Source: Halobaculum magnesiiphilum | GTDB taxonomy: Archaea > Halobacteriota > Halobacteria > Halobacteriales > Haloferacaceae | DNA length: 64,000 nucleotides | Assembly (NCBI RefSeq): GCF_019823105.1 | Contig: NZ_CP081958.1 | Location: 2,232,001 to 2,296,000 of the forward strand | Direction of reading: 5' to 3' | Part shown: positions 26,608 to 34,861 of the stretch, piece after piece | Layout of the letters: every line of letters starts with the position of its first letter | Numbering within the stretch: position 1 is the stretch's first letter | The notes under the pieces: model-generated | Databases searched by the model: none | What the model was told of the DNA's origin: nothing | Seen by the model: only the letters and a program-made list of their open reading frames with translations | Translations under genes and position numbers: made by a program

Positions 26608-27545
26608 TGGCGACCGAACAGAGCGACCGAGCGACCGGCCGGTTCGAACTCGACGACGCACAGCGCGAGCGGATCCGCCGGTTCGCCCGGAAGTTCCGAA
26701 ACAACACGAAGGCGATGCTCGGGCTGACGATCGTCGTGTCGCTCGTGGTCGTCGCGATCTTCGCGCGACCGATCGCCGTCCAGGGGGTCACGATCCAGCC
26801 GTTCTCGCTGGCTCCGTACCCGGTCGCGGAGACGAACATCCCCGCCCGCACGCAGCCGCCGTCCCTGGCGCACCCGTTCGGGACCGACGACCTCGGCCGC
26901 GACATCTTCAGCCGCGTTGTCGTGGGGAGCCGGATCTCGCTGTACGTCGGCTTCGGCGCCATCTCGGTCGCGCTGGCCGTCGGCGCGGTCCTCGGCGTCA
27001 TCGCCGGCTATGCCGGCGGACTGACCGACGAACTGGTGATGCGACTGATGGACGCCGCCATGGCGTTCCCGCCCGTGCTGCTCGCGCTCACGCTCCTCGT
27101 CGTGCTGGGGCCGGAGCTGAGCAACGTCATCATCGCGCTGGCGTTCGTGTACACGCCGTACATCGCCCGGGTCTCCCGGAGCGCGGCGCTGGCCGAACGC
27201 AGCGAGTCGTACGTGGAGGCGGCCGTCGCGAGGGGCGAGAGCAACTCGCGGATCGTCTTCAGCGAGGTGTTCCCCAACTGTACCGCCCCGATGCTGGTGC
27301 AGGGGTCGCTGAACGTCTCGTTCGCCATCCTGGCGGAAGCGAGCCTCTCGTTCCTCGGGCTCGGGGCACAGCCGCCCCGACCCTCGTGGGGACTCATGAT
27401 CAACACGGGTCGCGGCTTCATGGAGACCGCGCCGTGGATGCTGCTGTTCCCGGCGCTGGCGATCGGTATCGCCGTCGTCGGGTTCAACATGCTCGGGGAC
27501 GGGCTGCGCGACGTGCTCGACCCGAAGGTGGAGGCGATAGAATGA
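26607..27545 (+). CDS. ABC permease, DppC type
   Basis: 312 aa from ATG 26607; an in-frame GTG one codon earlier overlaps the previous stop and is less likely. N-terminal DppC domain with RFARKFRNNTKAMLGLTIV, then HPFGTDDLGRDIFSRVV, a strong DppC signature, and EAA loop SYVEAAVARGESNSRIVF. About six transmembrane segments. It pairs with the upstream permease; stop overlaps the fused ATPase start. Confidence 0.92.
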   Translation: MATEQSDRATGRFELDDAQRERIRRFARKFRNNTKAMLGLTIVVSLVVVAIFARPIAVQGVTIQPFSLAPYPVAETNIPARTQPPSLAHPFGTDDLGRDIFSRVVVGSRISLYVGFGAISVALAVGAVLGVIAGYAGGLTDELVMRLMDAAMAFPPVLLALTLLVVLGPELSNVIIALAFVYTPYIARVSRSAALAERSESYVEAAVARGESNSRIVFSEVFPNCTAPMLVQGSLNVSFAILAEASLSFLGLGAQPPRPSWGLMINTGRGFMETAPWMLLFPALAIGIAVVGFNMLGDGLRDVLDPKVEAIE

Positions 27546-29758
27546 GCGCCGACACGCCGGACGCGACGGCGACCGACGCGACGGCGACTGACACGACGGC
27601 GACGGACGCGACGAGGGAACGCGACGCGACGGCCGCCGAGCGCGACGCCGACGCGCCGCTGCTCGACGTCCGCGACCTCCGGACGGTCTTCCGGACCGAG
27701 GACGGCGAGGTCGTCGCCACCGACGAGGTGTCGTTCACCCTCGACCACGGCGAGACGATGGGGCTCGTCGGCGAGTCGGGCGCGGGCAAGTCCGTGACCG
27801 CCCGCTCGCTCATGCGCCTCATCGACTCCCCCGGCGAGATCACCGGCGGCGAAGTGCTGTTCGACGGCGAGGACCTCCTCTCGTACTCCGAGCCGGAGAT
27901 GCGCGACGTTCGGGGGAACCGGATCGCGATGATCCCGCAGGACCCGATGTCCTCGCTCAACCCCGTGATGACCGTCGGCGAGCAGATCGCCGAGACCATC
28001 CGCCGCCACCAGGGCGCCTCGAAGGACGAGGCGCACCGACGGGCGATCGAGGCGATGGACGACGTGGGGATCCCCGACGCCGCGGAGCGCGTCGACGACT
28101 ACCCACACGAGTTCTCGGGCGGGATGCGCCAGCGCGTGCTGGTGGCGATCGGCTTCTCCTGTGAGCCCGACCTCATCATCGCCGACGAGCCGACGACGGC
28201 GCTCGACGTGACCACGCAGGCGAAGATCCTCGAACTCCTGAACGACATGCAGGAGCGCGAGGGGACGGCGGTGTTGATGATCACGCACAATCTCGGCGTC
28301 GTCGCACAGACCTGTGACCACGTCGGCGTGATGTACGCCGGGAACCTCGTCGAGACGGCGCCGCTCGAGGACCTGTTCGACCGCCCCCGCCACCCCTACA
28401 CCAGGGCGCTCATCGACTCGATCCCGGAGGTCGACGCCTCCTACGACGAGTTACCGACGCTCGACGGGTCGATGCCCGACCTGGCGGACCTGCCCACGGG
28501 CTGTAACTTCGCGCCGCGGTGCCCCCACGCCACGGAGGACTGTCGCGCGGGCGGCGACCCGGCGCTCGACCGCGTTTCGGGGTCCTTCTCACAGGCGGCC
28601 TGCATTCACGCGGACGACTTGGACCTCTCGGAGAGCGCGGCGCCCGAAACCGAGGGCGGCCGCGACGAGGTCGACCGGAGCGGGGAGCCGCTGTTCGAGG
28701 TCAGCGGACTGAAGAAGCACTTCCCCGCCGGCGACGGCGCGTTCGGGAGCCTCTCGCTGACGCGCGGCGAGAGCGGGTTCCCGACGTTCGAGCGACGCTA
28801 CGTGAAGGCGGTCGACGGGATCGACTTCGACGTCTACCCCGGCGAAACCGTCGGGCTCGTCGGCGAGTCCGGCTGCGGGAAGTCGACGGTCGCGCGCACC
28901 GCGCTTCGGCTCCTCGAACCCACGGCCGGCGAGGTGTACTTCGACGGGCAGCCGCTCCACGAGCTCGGCGACACCGAGGTCCGCAGCCTGCGCCGGGAGA
29001 TGCAGATGATCTTCCAGGACCCCGGGAGCTCGCTGAACCCGCGAAAGACCGTCGGGCGGATCGTCGGCCGGGCGATGGAGAAACACGACATCGCTACCGG
29101 CGAGGAGAAGCGCCGCCGCGTCGGCGAACTGCTCGAACGGGTCGGCCTCTCCGCGGAGGCCGCCTCCAAGTACCCCCACGAGTTCTCCGGGGGCCAACAG
29201 CAGCGCGTCGCCATCGCGCACGCGCTGGCGGTCGAGCCGAAGCTCATCGTCTGTGACGAGCCGGTGTCGGCGCTCGACGTGAGCGTCCAGGCGCAGATCC
29301 TCAACCTCCTGAACGAGATCCAGGAGGAACGCGGGCTCGCGTACCTGTTCATCTCGCACAACATCGGCGTCGTCCGCCACAGCTGCGACCGCGTCGCGGT
29401 CATGTACCTCGGCGAGATCGCCGAGTTCGGAACCGTCGATCAGGTGTTCTCGGCGCCGTTCCACCCCTACACCGAGAGCCTCCTGTCGGCGGTCCCCGAG
29501 GCGGACCCGCGGCGCAGGCCCGACCGGATCCTGCTCGAGGGGAGCGTCCCCTCCCCGATCGATCCGCCGTCGGGCTGTCCGTTCCAGACGCGATGCCCGA
29601 AGAAGATCGGCGACGTCTGCGAGACGGACGTGCCGGACCTGGAGGACATGGGTGACGGACACCGCATCTCGTGTCACCTCTCGGTCGAGGAGATGAGCGA
29701 GCGCGACTCGTTCATCGGGACGCCATCGGTCGACGCGCCCGGCGCGGACTCGGACTGA
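27542..29758 (+). CDS. Fused peptide-type ABC ATPase (DppD-DppF)
   Basis: 738 aa with two complete ABC cassettes in one chain. The first (about 40-335) has GESGAGKSVTARS, FSGGMRQRVLVA and LIIADEPTTALD plus the oligopeptide C-terminal extension with CNFAPRCPHATEDC. The second (about 385-715) has GESGCGKSTVART, FSGGQQQRVAIAH, LIVCDEPVSALD and CPFQTRCPKKIGDVC; the four-Cys ends can carry an Fe-S cluster in DppD-type proteins. The first 30 residues are repeated Thr-Asp-Ala units encoded by a short tandem DNA repeat. Powers the importer encoded just upstream. Confidence 0.93.
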   Translation: MSADTPDATATDATATDTTATDATRERDATAAERDADAPLLDVRDLRTVFRTEDGEVVATDEVSFTLDHGETMGLVGESGAGKSVTARSLMRLIDSPGEITGGEVLFDGEDLLSYSEPEMRDVRGNRIAMIPQDPMSSLNPVMTVGEQIAETIRRHQGASKDEAHRRAIEAMDDVGIPDAAERVDDYPHEFSGGMRQRVLVAIGFSCEPDLIIADEPTTALDVTTQAKILELLNDMQEREGTAVLMITHNLGVVAQTCDHVGVMYAGNLVETAPLEDLFDRPRHPYTRALIDSIPEVDASYDELPTLDGSMPDLADLPTGCNFAPRCPHATEDCRAGGDPALDRVSGSFSQAACIHADDLDLSESAAPETEGGRDEVDRSGEPLFEVSGLKKHFPAGDGAFGSLSLTRGESGFPTFERRYVKAVDGIDFDVYPGETVGLVGESGCGKSTVARTALRLLEPTAGEVYFDGQPLHELGDTEVRSLRREMQMIFQDPGSSLNPRKTVGRIVGRAMEKHDIATGEEKRRRVGELLERVGLSAEAASKYPHEFSGGQQQRVAIAHALAVEPKLIVCDEPVSALDVSVQAQILNLLNEIQEERGLAYLFISHNIGVVRHSCDRVAVMYLGEIAEFGTVDQVFSAPFHPYTESLLSAVPEADPRRRPDRILLEGSVPSPIDPPSGCPFQTRCPKKIGDVCETDVPDLEDMGDGHRISCHLSVEEMSERDSFIGTPSVDAPGADSD

Positions 29759-29795
29759 CCGTCCGGCCTCCGGACGGCGCTCCTCGTCGGCCTTC

Positions 29796-30314
29796 CTACG
29801 ACGCTTCCTTCGGGACCAACGCCGCGCTCGACCGGTAGAGCGCGACGTCGACGAGTCCGAACAGCAGGCCAACGACCAGACCGACGACGGCCCCCGCGGC
29901 CGCGCCGATCGCGAGCAGGAAGACCGTCGCGGTGACGTCGACCATTCCGTGGACCACCACGTTCACGGCGGCGATGGCGAGCGCGATGCCCACCACGAAC
30001 CCCATGCCGACGAGCGCGCCGCCGGCGGTCCCCCGGAGGATGAGCCGGCCGGTCCCTCCGGTCTCGCTGCGTCCGAGACCGCCCTTCGCGAACACCCACC
30101 GAGTCGACAGCCAGTTCAGCACCCAGAGGTAGCCGAACCCGGCCAGGCCGGGAACGGTTCCGAATCCCGGAAGGACGTCCGCGAGCGCCCCGGACAGGTG
30201 ACCGAGGAGCACCAGCGGGAGGGCGAACGCCACGAGGTTGAACGTGGCGACGAGCCAGACCTCGGTGCCGTCGGCGGCGGCGTCCGGCCGGTCGACGTCG
30301 GTCGGCTCATCCAT
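29796..30314 (-). CDS. Four-helix membrane protein, unknown
   Basis: 172 aa. Acidic 20-residue N-terminus, then about four or five hydrophobic segments rich in Gly/Ala/Val (LALAIAAVNVVVHGMVDVTA in the middle). Start ATG overlaps the end of the gene upstream by 8 bp, so the two are co-translated and probably act together in the membrane. No family recognised and no charged catalytic residues within the helices. Confidence 0.7.
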   Translation of the reverse strand: MDEPTDVDRPDAAADGTEVWLVATFNLVAFALPLVLLGHLSGALADVLPGFGTVPGLAGFGYLWVLNWLSTRWVFAKGGLGRSETGGTGRLILRGTAGGALVGMGFVVGIALAIAAVNVVVHGMVDVTATVFLLAIGAAAGAVVGLVVGLLFGLVDVALYRSSAALVPKEAS

Positions 30315-30741
30315 GGGCCAGCACCTCGGCGAGCACGACGACGGCCAGGAGCGAGACGGTGGTCGCCAGATAGCTCCCTTCGAGGATCGGTCCGAACTCG
30401 GGCTCCCGTCGGAGGTCGGTCCCCGCGGGCGCCCGCAGTACCAGACTCGTCCGGAGGAACGATCCGAGGACCACGCCGAGCACGACGAGCAGCTTCGTCG
30501 CCAGCAGCCCGCCCCACCGCGTCCCCGGGCCGGGCGCGCCGAGGGAACCGACGTTCCCGACGCCCGTCGCGAGCAGCAGCCCCAGGAGACCCCAGAAGGC
30601 GCACTCGACGTTGAGCAGTCTCGCTCGCGCCGGAGGAACGGCTGTTCGGAACGCGTACCAGGCGACCGCGCTCACGCCGACGAGCGCGACCATCGACAGG
30701 AGGTGAACCGTCCTGACAGCGAGGTGGAGGGCAGTGGACAT
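30307..30741 (-). CDS. Small CopD-like membrane protein
   Basis: 144 aa, four hydrophobic segments. N-terminal HLAVRTVHLLSMVALVG with His residues on one helix and a TKLLVVLGVVLGSFLRT segment later resemble CopD/DUF2269-type four-helix proteins that may bind heme or copper; similarity is by eye only. First of a two-gene unit; TATA-like TTATTTG 28 bp upstream supports a leaderless start. Confidence 0.6.
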   Translation of the reverse strand: MSTALHLAVRTVHLLSMVALVGVSAVAWYAFRTAVPPARARLLNVECAFWGLLGLLLATGVGNVGSLGAPGPGTRWGGLLATKLLVVLGVVLGSFLRTSLVLRAPAGTDLRREPEFGPILEGSYLATTVSLLAVVVLAEVLAHG

Positions 30742-30813
30742 CGGCGACTGATGGTCGCGGGAGTGACAAATAACCGTGGGTTCGGCCGCCCACCCCCGCG
30801 CGACTCGCCGTCG

Positions 30814-31515
30814 TCAGTACTTGATCCCGAACTCCAGTATCTCCTCGGGGTAGTCGCCCTTGAACGTCTCGTCGGTGCCGGCGCGGATCCGCTCGCGCGC
30901 CGAGCGCGCCTCGGTCAGCAGGTCGCGGAGATCGGCCACCGGAGTCTCTGAGTAGTCCACCCGGAGGTTGTGGTAGAACTCCGGCTCCGGCGCGGCGACG
31001 AGCAACGCCGCGCTCAATTCACCTCGCTCGTCGCCGCCGGCTGCCTCGCCCGCCTCGAGCGCCGAAACGAGTCGCTCGGCCACGTCGCCGTCGGCGGTCT
31101 CGTAGGCGGTCGCCGCCTCCTCCAGCACCTCCGGCCCGACGAGCATGTTTCCCGCGACGGTGAACTCGGAACCGACGCGGCTCCCGCACCACGGGACACA
31201 GGAGTCCCCGGTGAAGGCGAACTCGCTGTCCTCGCCGACGCCGTGGACCTGTCGGTAGGCGGCGTGTTCGTCCGCGTCGAGAAGCGCCTCTAGCGCCTCG
31301 TCCACCCGCTCGCCGTCATCGGCTCGGGCCACGCCGTCGCGGCCGTGTTCGGTTCTCGTGTACGACTGCGTGACGACCGCCGCGTGTTCGCTCACGTACG
31401 GACAGGTCGCGCCGACGGCGACCGTACCGGTCGTCACGGCCGCGCCGAACGCGTTCGCCTCCGGGTCACGGACGGCGATCGAAAACGTTCCGGGGTACTC
31501 GTGGCTGGTACTCAT
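30814..31515 (-). CDS. DUF1028 family protein
   Basis: 233 aa from ATG 31515; an in-frame start eight codons upstream lies within the TATA region (ATACGAATA on minus strand, 27 bp upstream) and is rejected. GTFSIAVRDPEANAFGAAV at the start, VTQSYTRTEHG, FTGDSC and EFTVAGNMLVGPEV are the DUF1028 (Ntn-hydrolase-like fold) blocks. Members are often found beside peptide transporters and amidohydrolases, as here; their activity is not established. Could act on an amide or carbamoyl intermediate imported by the adjacent ABC system. Confidence 0.88.
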   Translation of the reverse strand: MSTSHEYPGTFSIAVRDPEANAFGAAVTTGTVAVGATCPYVSEHAAVVTQSYTRTEHGRDGVARADDGERVDEALEALLDADEHAAYRQVHGVGEDSEFAFTGDSCVPWCGSRVGSEFTVAGNMLVGPEVLEEAATAYETADGDVAERLVSALEAGEAAGGDERGELSAALLVAAPEPEFYHNLRVDYSETPVADLRDLLTEARSARERIRAGTDETFKGDYPEEILEFGIKY

Positions 31516-32202
31516 ACTCGACCGTCGGGCGGCGCCCATATACGAATACCCTTCCCCGCCGGACGCCCGTCGGTCACGGACGGTCGTGACTCGCCTCGGG
31601 CGACCGAACTATCTGTTTCAAATACTATCTCGAAACATGATACCTTCGTTCCATCGTTAGCTCGGAGATCTGCGCTTGGCCGCACGGGTTCCCCGCCCTA
31701 CTGTATGCGTTCGACGATGAAACGACCGATCACGGGAGTCGGCCCTTCGGACCATGAACTCGGCGTGTTTTCGACCCGCCCCCGAACTCATCGAGGATCG
31801 CGACAGCTCCGATATCCCCGGAACACGGGACGCGTTCCGGCGCGAACGGGACGTTGATCCCCGATTTCGTCCTCTCTGGCGTCGACGGCCTGCGGTCGGT
31901 CGAGTCCCTCTCACGGTGTGGAAGCGATCTCCAGTCCGAGCACACGGGAAGTCGAACCGCCGCCGGCAAAAATATAGATAAACAAATACTACTACTAATA
32001 TACCAATATTCAAATGGTTTGTTATCGCCGTGTGGACGCGACGACCGGGCGGCTCATCGCGCCCACCAGGGATCGCCGACCTCGGTGATCCCCGACGGCG
32101 CCCGTGTACTGCAGACTGCGGCTCGCCCCCCGCCGTCGAACTGATTACAGAGATTGATTCTCTCGTGGTTGGCTATTTACGACGCGAGGAATCACCCGCC
32201 AC
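31516..32202. other. Intergenic region with AT-rich tract, no supported gene
   Basis: About 690 bp without a credible coding frame. Contains the DUF1028 promoter at the left end and a notable AT-rich tract at about 31968-32030 (tandem TACTAC/ATATACC-like words) that contrasts with surrounding DNA. TATA-like CTATTTAC (32173-32180) near the right end probably drives the response-regulator gene. I see no RNA gene or repeat family member. Confidence 0.45.
32173..32180 (+). promoter_or_regulatory. TATA-type promoter ahead of response regulator
   Basis: CTATTTAC centred 26-27 bp before ATG 32203, which opens a 16-codon frame overlapping the regulator's GTG start. Confidence 0.4.
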
Positions 32203-32253
32203 ATGGCTTCACTGATGACCGATCCGACACGACGGACGACGGGGCGACCGTGA
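32203..32253 (+). other. Possible 16-aa upstream ORF overlapping regulator start
   Basis: ATG at TATA spacing opens MASLMTDPTRRTTGRP and ends in a TGA that overlaps the GTG at 32250 (GTGA). Suggests stop-restart coupling to the response regulator. Unverified. Confidence 0.3.
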
Positions 32254-32795
32254 GCGACGACGCGTCGGCCACGGTGTTGCTCGTCGACGACGAGGCGGCG
32301 TTGGTCTCGTTGTACGAGGCGTACCTCGGCGACCGGTACGAGGTCGAGACGGCGACCGACGGGGAGGAGGCGTTGTCCGTCGCCGACGACTCGGTGGACG
32401 TGGCGCTGCTCGACCGACGGATGCCCGGGATGAACGGCGAGGAGGTGCTCCGGGAGCTGCGCGCGGCGGAGATCGACTGTCGCGTCGCGATGCTCACGGC
32501 GGTCGAGCCGACGGTCGACATCGTCGACATGCCGTTCGACGACTACCGCGTCAAGCCGGTCGACGAGTCCGAGCTGATCGGGCTCGTCGACGTGTTGATC
32601 GAGCGGGCCTCGTACGACGAGCGCAGCCAGGAGTTCTTCGCGCTCGCGTCGAAGAAGGCGGCCCTGGAGATCGCCGGCGAGACCTCGACGGACGCGTACG
32701 CGACGCTGTGTGACGACATCGAGGCGGTCCGGTCGGAACTCGACGACCACCTCGACGCGGTCGGCGCGGAGGCGGCGTTCTCCGACGTCGCGTGA
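32250..32795 (+). CDS. HalX-domain response regulator
   Basis: 181 aa. Receiver domain (about 8-115): acidic pocket VLLVDDEAALV, phospho-acceptor Asp in DVALLDRRMPGMNGEE, Thr in MLTAVEP and Lys in YRVKPVDE. The C-terminal ~65 residues are the haloarchaeal HalX domain (SYDERSQEFFALASKKAALE), helical, function unclear. No DNA-binding domain. The GTG start has no Shine-Dalgarno and overlaps a short upstream frame. Partner kinase is unknown; the GAF kinase at 12.6 kb is one candidate among many. Confidence 0.88.
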   Translation: MSDDASATVLLVDDEAALVSLYEAYLGDRYEVETATDGEEALSVADDSVDVALLDRRMPGMNGEEVLRELRAAEIDCRVAMLTAVEPTVDIVDMPFDDYRVKPVDESELIGLVDVLIERASYDERSQEFFALASKKAALEIAGETSTDAYATLCDDIEAVRSELDDHLDAVGAEAAFSDVA

Positions 32796-32965
32796 GCCGC
32801 GGGGAGAGTTCCACCGATCCGACGAACCTGTCGCGAATCCTTCTCTCGCCCTCCGGTCACGGCTGCGGTGATCCGGTCCGAATGTGTCGAGGACGCGCAA
32901 CGACAGTCACCACGATCCGGGAACCGTCCACGGCAGCCAACTCGTTCGCTCCCGTCGGTCTTCAC

Positions 32966-33397
32966 ATGTACGACCGGATCCTCGTTCCCACGGACGGGAG
33001 CACGGCCGTCGAGGGCGCCATCGAGCGGGCCATCGACCTCGCCGAGACGTACGACGCGACGCTGCACGCGCTCGCGGTCGTCGAGCCCGTCTACACCGTC
33101 AACGAGGGACTCGGGTCGATCTACGAAACCCTCGAGGCCGGCGCCCGGGAGTCGACCGATGAGGTCGCCGAGCGCGCGGCGGCGGCGGACGTGACGGCGG
33201 TCACCGCGTTGCGGACCGGCGTCCCCCACCGCGAGATCCTCGACTACGTCGACGACGAGGAGATCGACCTCGTCGTCATGGGCACCCACGGCCGCACCGG
33301 GCTGGACCGATATCTCCTCGGCAGCGTCACCGAGAAGGTCGTCCGCCTCTCGGACGTGCCGGTGCTCACGGTCCGCCACCGCGAGGACGAGGGGTGA
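32966..33397 (+). CDS. UspA-family universal stress protein
   Basis: 143 aa. MYDRILVPTDGSTAVEGAIE at the N-terminus, and the ATP-binding MGTHGRTGLDRYLLGSVTEK (G-2X-G-9X-G(S/T)) near the C-terminus, ending in VPVLTVR. ATG 32966 is the family start; the longer open frame upstream lacks family features. Cytoplasmic homodimer, stress-associated. Separate from neighbours. Confidence 0.92.
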   Translation: MYDRILVPTDGSTAVEGAIERAIDLAETYDATLHALAVVEPVYTVNEGLGSIYETLEAGARESTDEVAERAAAADVTAVTALRTGVPHREILDYVDDEEIDLVVMGTHGRTGLDRYLLGSVTEKVVRLSDVPVLTVRHREDEG

Positions 33398-33436
33398 CGA
33401 CCCCCGACTCGGGTCCCTCCGGCGATCTCGCCCGAG

Positions 33437-33446
33437 CAATTATACC
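33437..33446 (+). promoter_or_regulatory. TATA-type promoter
   Basis: GCAATTATAC centred about 27 bp before ATG 33469, the spacing of leaderless haloarchaeal promoters. Confidence 0.5.
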
Positions 33447-33468
33447 GACGTAGCCCCTGGTACGGAAG

Positions 33469-33573
33469 ATGACAGCCCACGACGGAGTACGGGACGCGCT
33501 CTCGCGGGGCGCGTCCGGCGGTCGCGCCCGTAGTGCTCTCGCTACACCGCTCGCCACACCGGGGGCGTGGTAG
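33469..33573 (+). CDS. Possible 34-aa small protein upstream of dehydrogenase
   Basis: Small open frame with ATG exactly at the expected leaderless position from an ATTATAC box. Sequence starts MTAHDGVRDALSRGASGGRA and ends ATPLATPGAW. Its TAG ends three bases before the GTG of the dehydrogenase gene, which has no ribosome-binding site, suggesting translational coupling or a leader peptide. No homology recognised. Alternative: a chance frame in the 5' leader. Confidence 0.35.
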   Translation: MTAHDGVRDALSRGASGGRARSALATPLATPGAW

Positions 33574-33576
33574 CCC

Positions 33577-34716
33577 GTGGCGGGACGGACGGTGTACTTC
33601 ACCGGTCCCCGGGAGGTGACGGTGCGGGAGACGGACGTGCCGGACCCGGGGTCGGGAGAGCTCGTCGTCGAGGCCACGGCGTCGGCGATCAGCCCCGGGA
33701 CGGAGCTGTTGTTGTACCGCGGCGAGATGAACCCGGAGACGGCCGTCGACGAGACGCTCCCGTCGCTGTCGGGGTCGCTCTCGTACCCGTTCCCGTACGG
33801 CTACTCGACCGTCGGGACGGTGACCGGGGTCGGGCCCGGGGTCGACCCGGGGTGGCACGGCGAGACGGTGCTGGCCTTCCACCCGCACGCCAGCGAGTTC
33901 GTCGTCGATGTCGACGCGGTGAGCCGCGTTCCAGACGGGATCTCGCCCGAGCGGGCCGTGTTCCTCCCGAACGTCGAGACGGCGGTGACCCTGGCGCTCG
34001 ACGGCGAGCCGGCGATCGGCGAGCGCGCGGTCGTGTTCGGGCAGGGCGTCATCGGGCTGCTCACCACGGCGCTGTTGTCGTCGTTCCCGCTCTCGGAGCT
34101 GGTGACCGTCGAGACGCTCGCGAGCCGACGCGAGCTCTCCGCGGCGATGGGTGCCGACCGGAGCGTCGACCCCGAGGTCGTCGACCCGGAGTCCCTGTTC
34201 GCCGGCGGTTCGGGAGGCGACCGGGCGGTCGACGGGTCCCCGGGTCAGGACCCGGACCCGGGGTCCACCCCCGCCCCCGCCTCCGCTCCCGCCTCGGCGT
34301 CGCCGTCGACGCCGGCGGGCGACCGCGACGAGTCGCGCTCGCCGGACCGGGCGGACCTGACGTACGAGCTGTCGGGCAACCCCGCGGCGCTCGACGACGC
34401 CGTCGACGCGACCGGGTACGACGGCCGCGTCGTCGTCGGGTCGTGGTACGGAACCAAGCCCGCCGAGCTGTCGCTGGACGGCCGGTTCCACCGCAGCCGG
34501 ATCGACATCCGCGCCAGCCAGGTGAGCACGCTCGCGCCCGAGCGACGCGGCCGGTGGACCGTCGGGCGCCGCCTCGCGACCGCGTGGCGCCGGCTGCGCG
34601 ACATCGACACCGACCGGCTCGTCACCCACCGGATCCCGGTCGCGGAGGCGCCCGACGCGTACGACCTTCTCGACCGCCGACCCGAGGAGGCGGTGCAGGT
34701 GCTCCTGACGTACTGA
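33577..34716 (+). CDS. Zinc-type medium-chain dehydrogenase/oxidoreductase
   Basis: 379 aa. MDR fold: N-terminal GroES-like domain (ATASAISPGTELLLYRGEM, YPFPYGYSTVGTV), then Rossmann VVFGQGVIGLLTTALL. It belongs to the subgroup that lacks the catalytic Cys/His zinc set of alcohol dehydrogenases (SPGTEL instead of CGTD) and is used on prenylated or pterin-like substrates in some organisms. A low-complexity Pro/Ala/Ser insert (about residues 215-262) interrupts the nucleotide-binding half, likely a surface loop. GTG start at 33577. Substrate unknown. Confidence 0.85.
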   Translation: MAGRTVYFTGPREVTVRETDVPDPGSGELVVEATASAISPGTELLLYRGEMNPETAVDETLPSLSGSLSYPFPYGYSTVGTVTGVGPGVDPGWHGETVLAFHPHASEFVVDVDAVSRVPDGISPERAVFLPNVETAVTLALDGEPAIGERAVVFGQGVIGLLTTALLSSFPLSELVTVETLASRRELSAAMGADRSVDPEVVDPESLFAGGSGGDRAVDGSPGQDPDPGSTPAPASAPASASPSTPAGDRDESRSPDRADLTYELSGNPAALDDAVDATGYDGRVVVGSWYGTKPAELSLDGRFHRSRIDIRASQVSTLAPERRGRWTVGRRLATAWRRLRDIDTDRLVTHRIPVAEAPDAYDLLDRRPEEAVQVLLTY

Positions 34717-34861
34717 CGCGGGCGCCCCGGTTCGTCGCCGACGTGGACGCCTCGGTCCGCCGTCGACCACGCGACCGGCGACGATCGACGGCCGACAGCC
34801 GACCGGCGGCCACGGCTCCGTCGAAATCCCTTAGCCCGGGGGCGCGCTAGCGGACCACATC

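Noticed and set aside
26597-27541. Very long frame joining the fused ATPase to upstream sequence
   Set aside because: The upstream part is an alternate frame of the DppC gene; ATG 27542 overlaps its stop.
31657-32013. Minus-strand 118-codon frame in the gap before the response regulator
   Set aside because: Arg/Ser-rich, starts inside the AT tract, no family features; likely non-coding.
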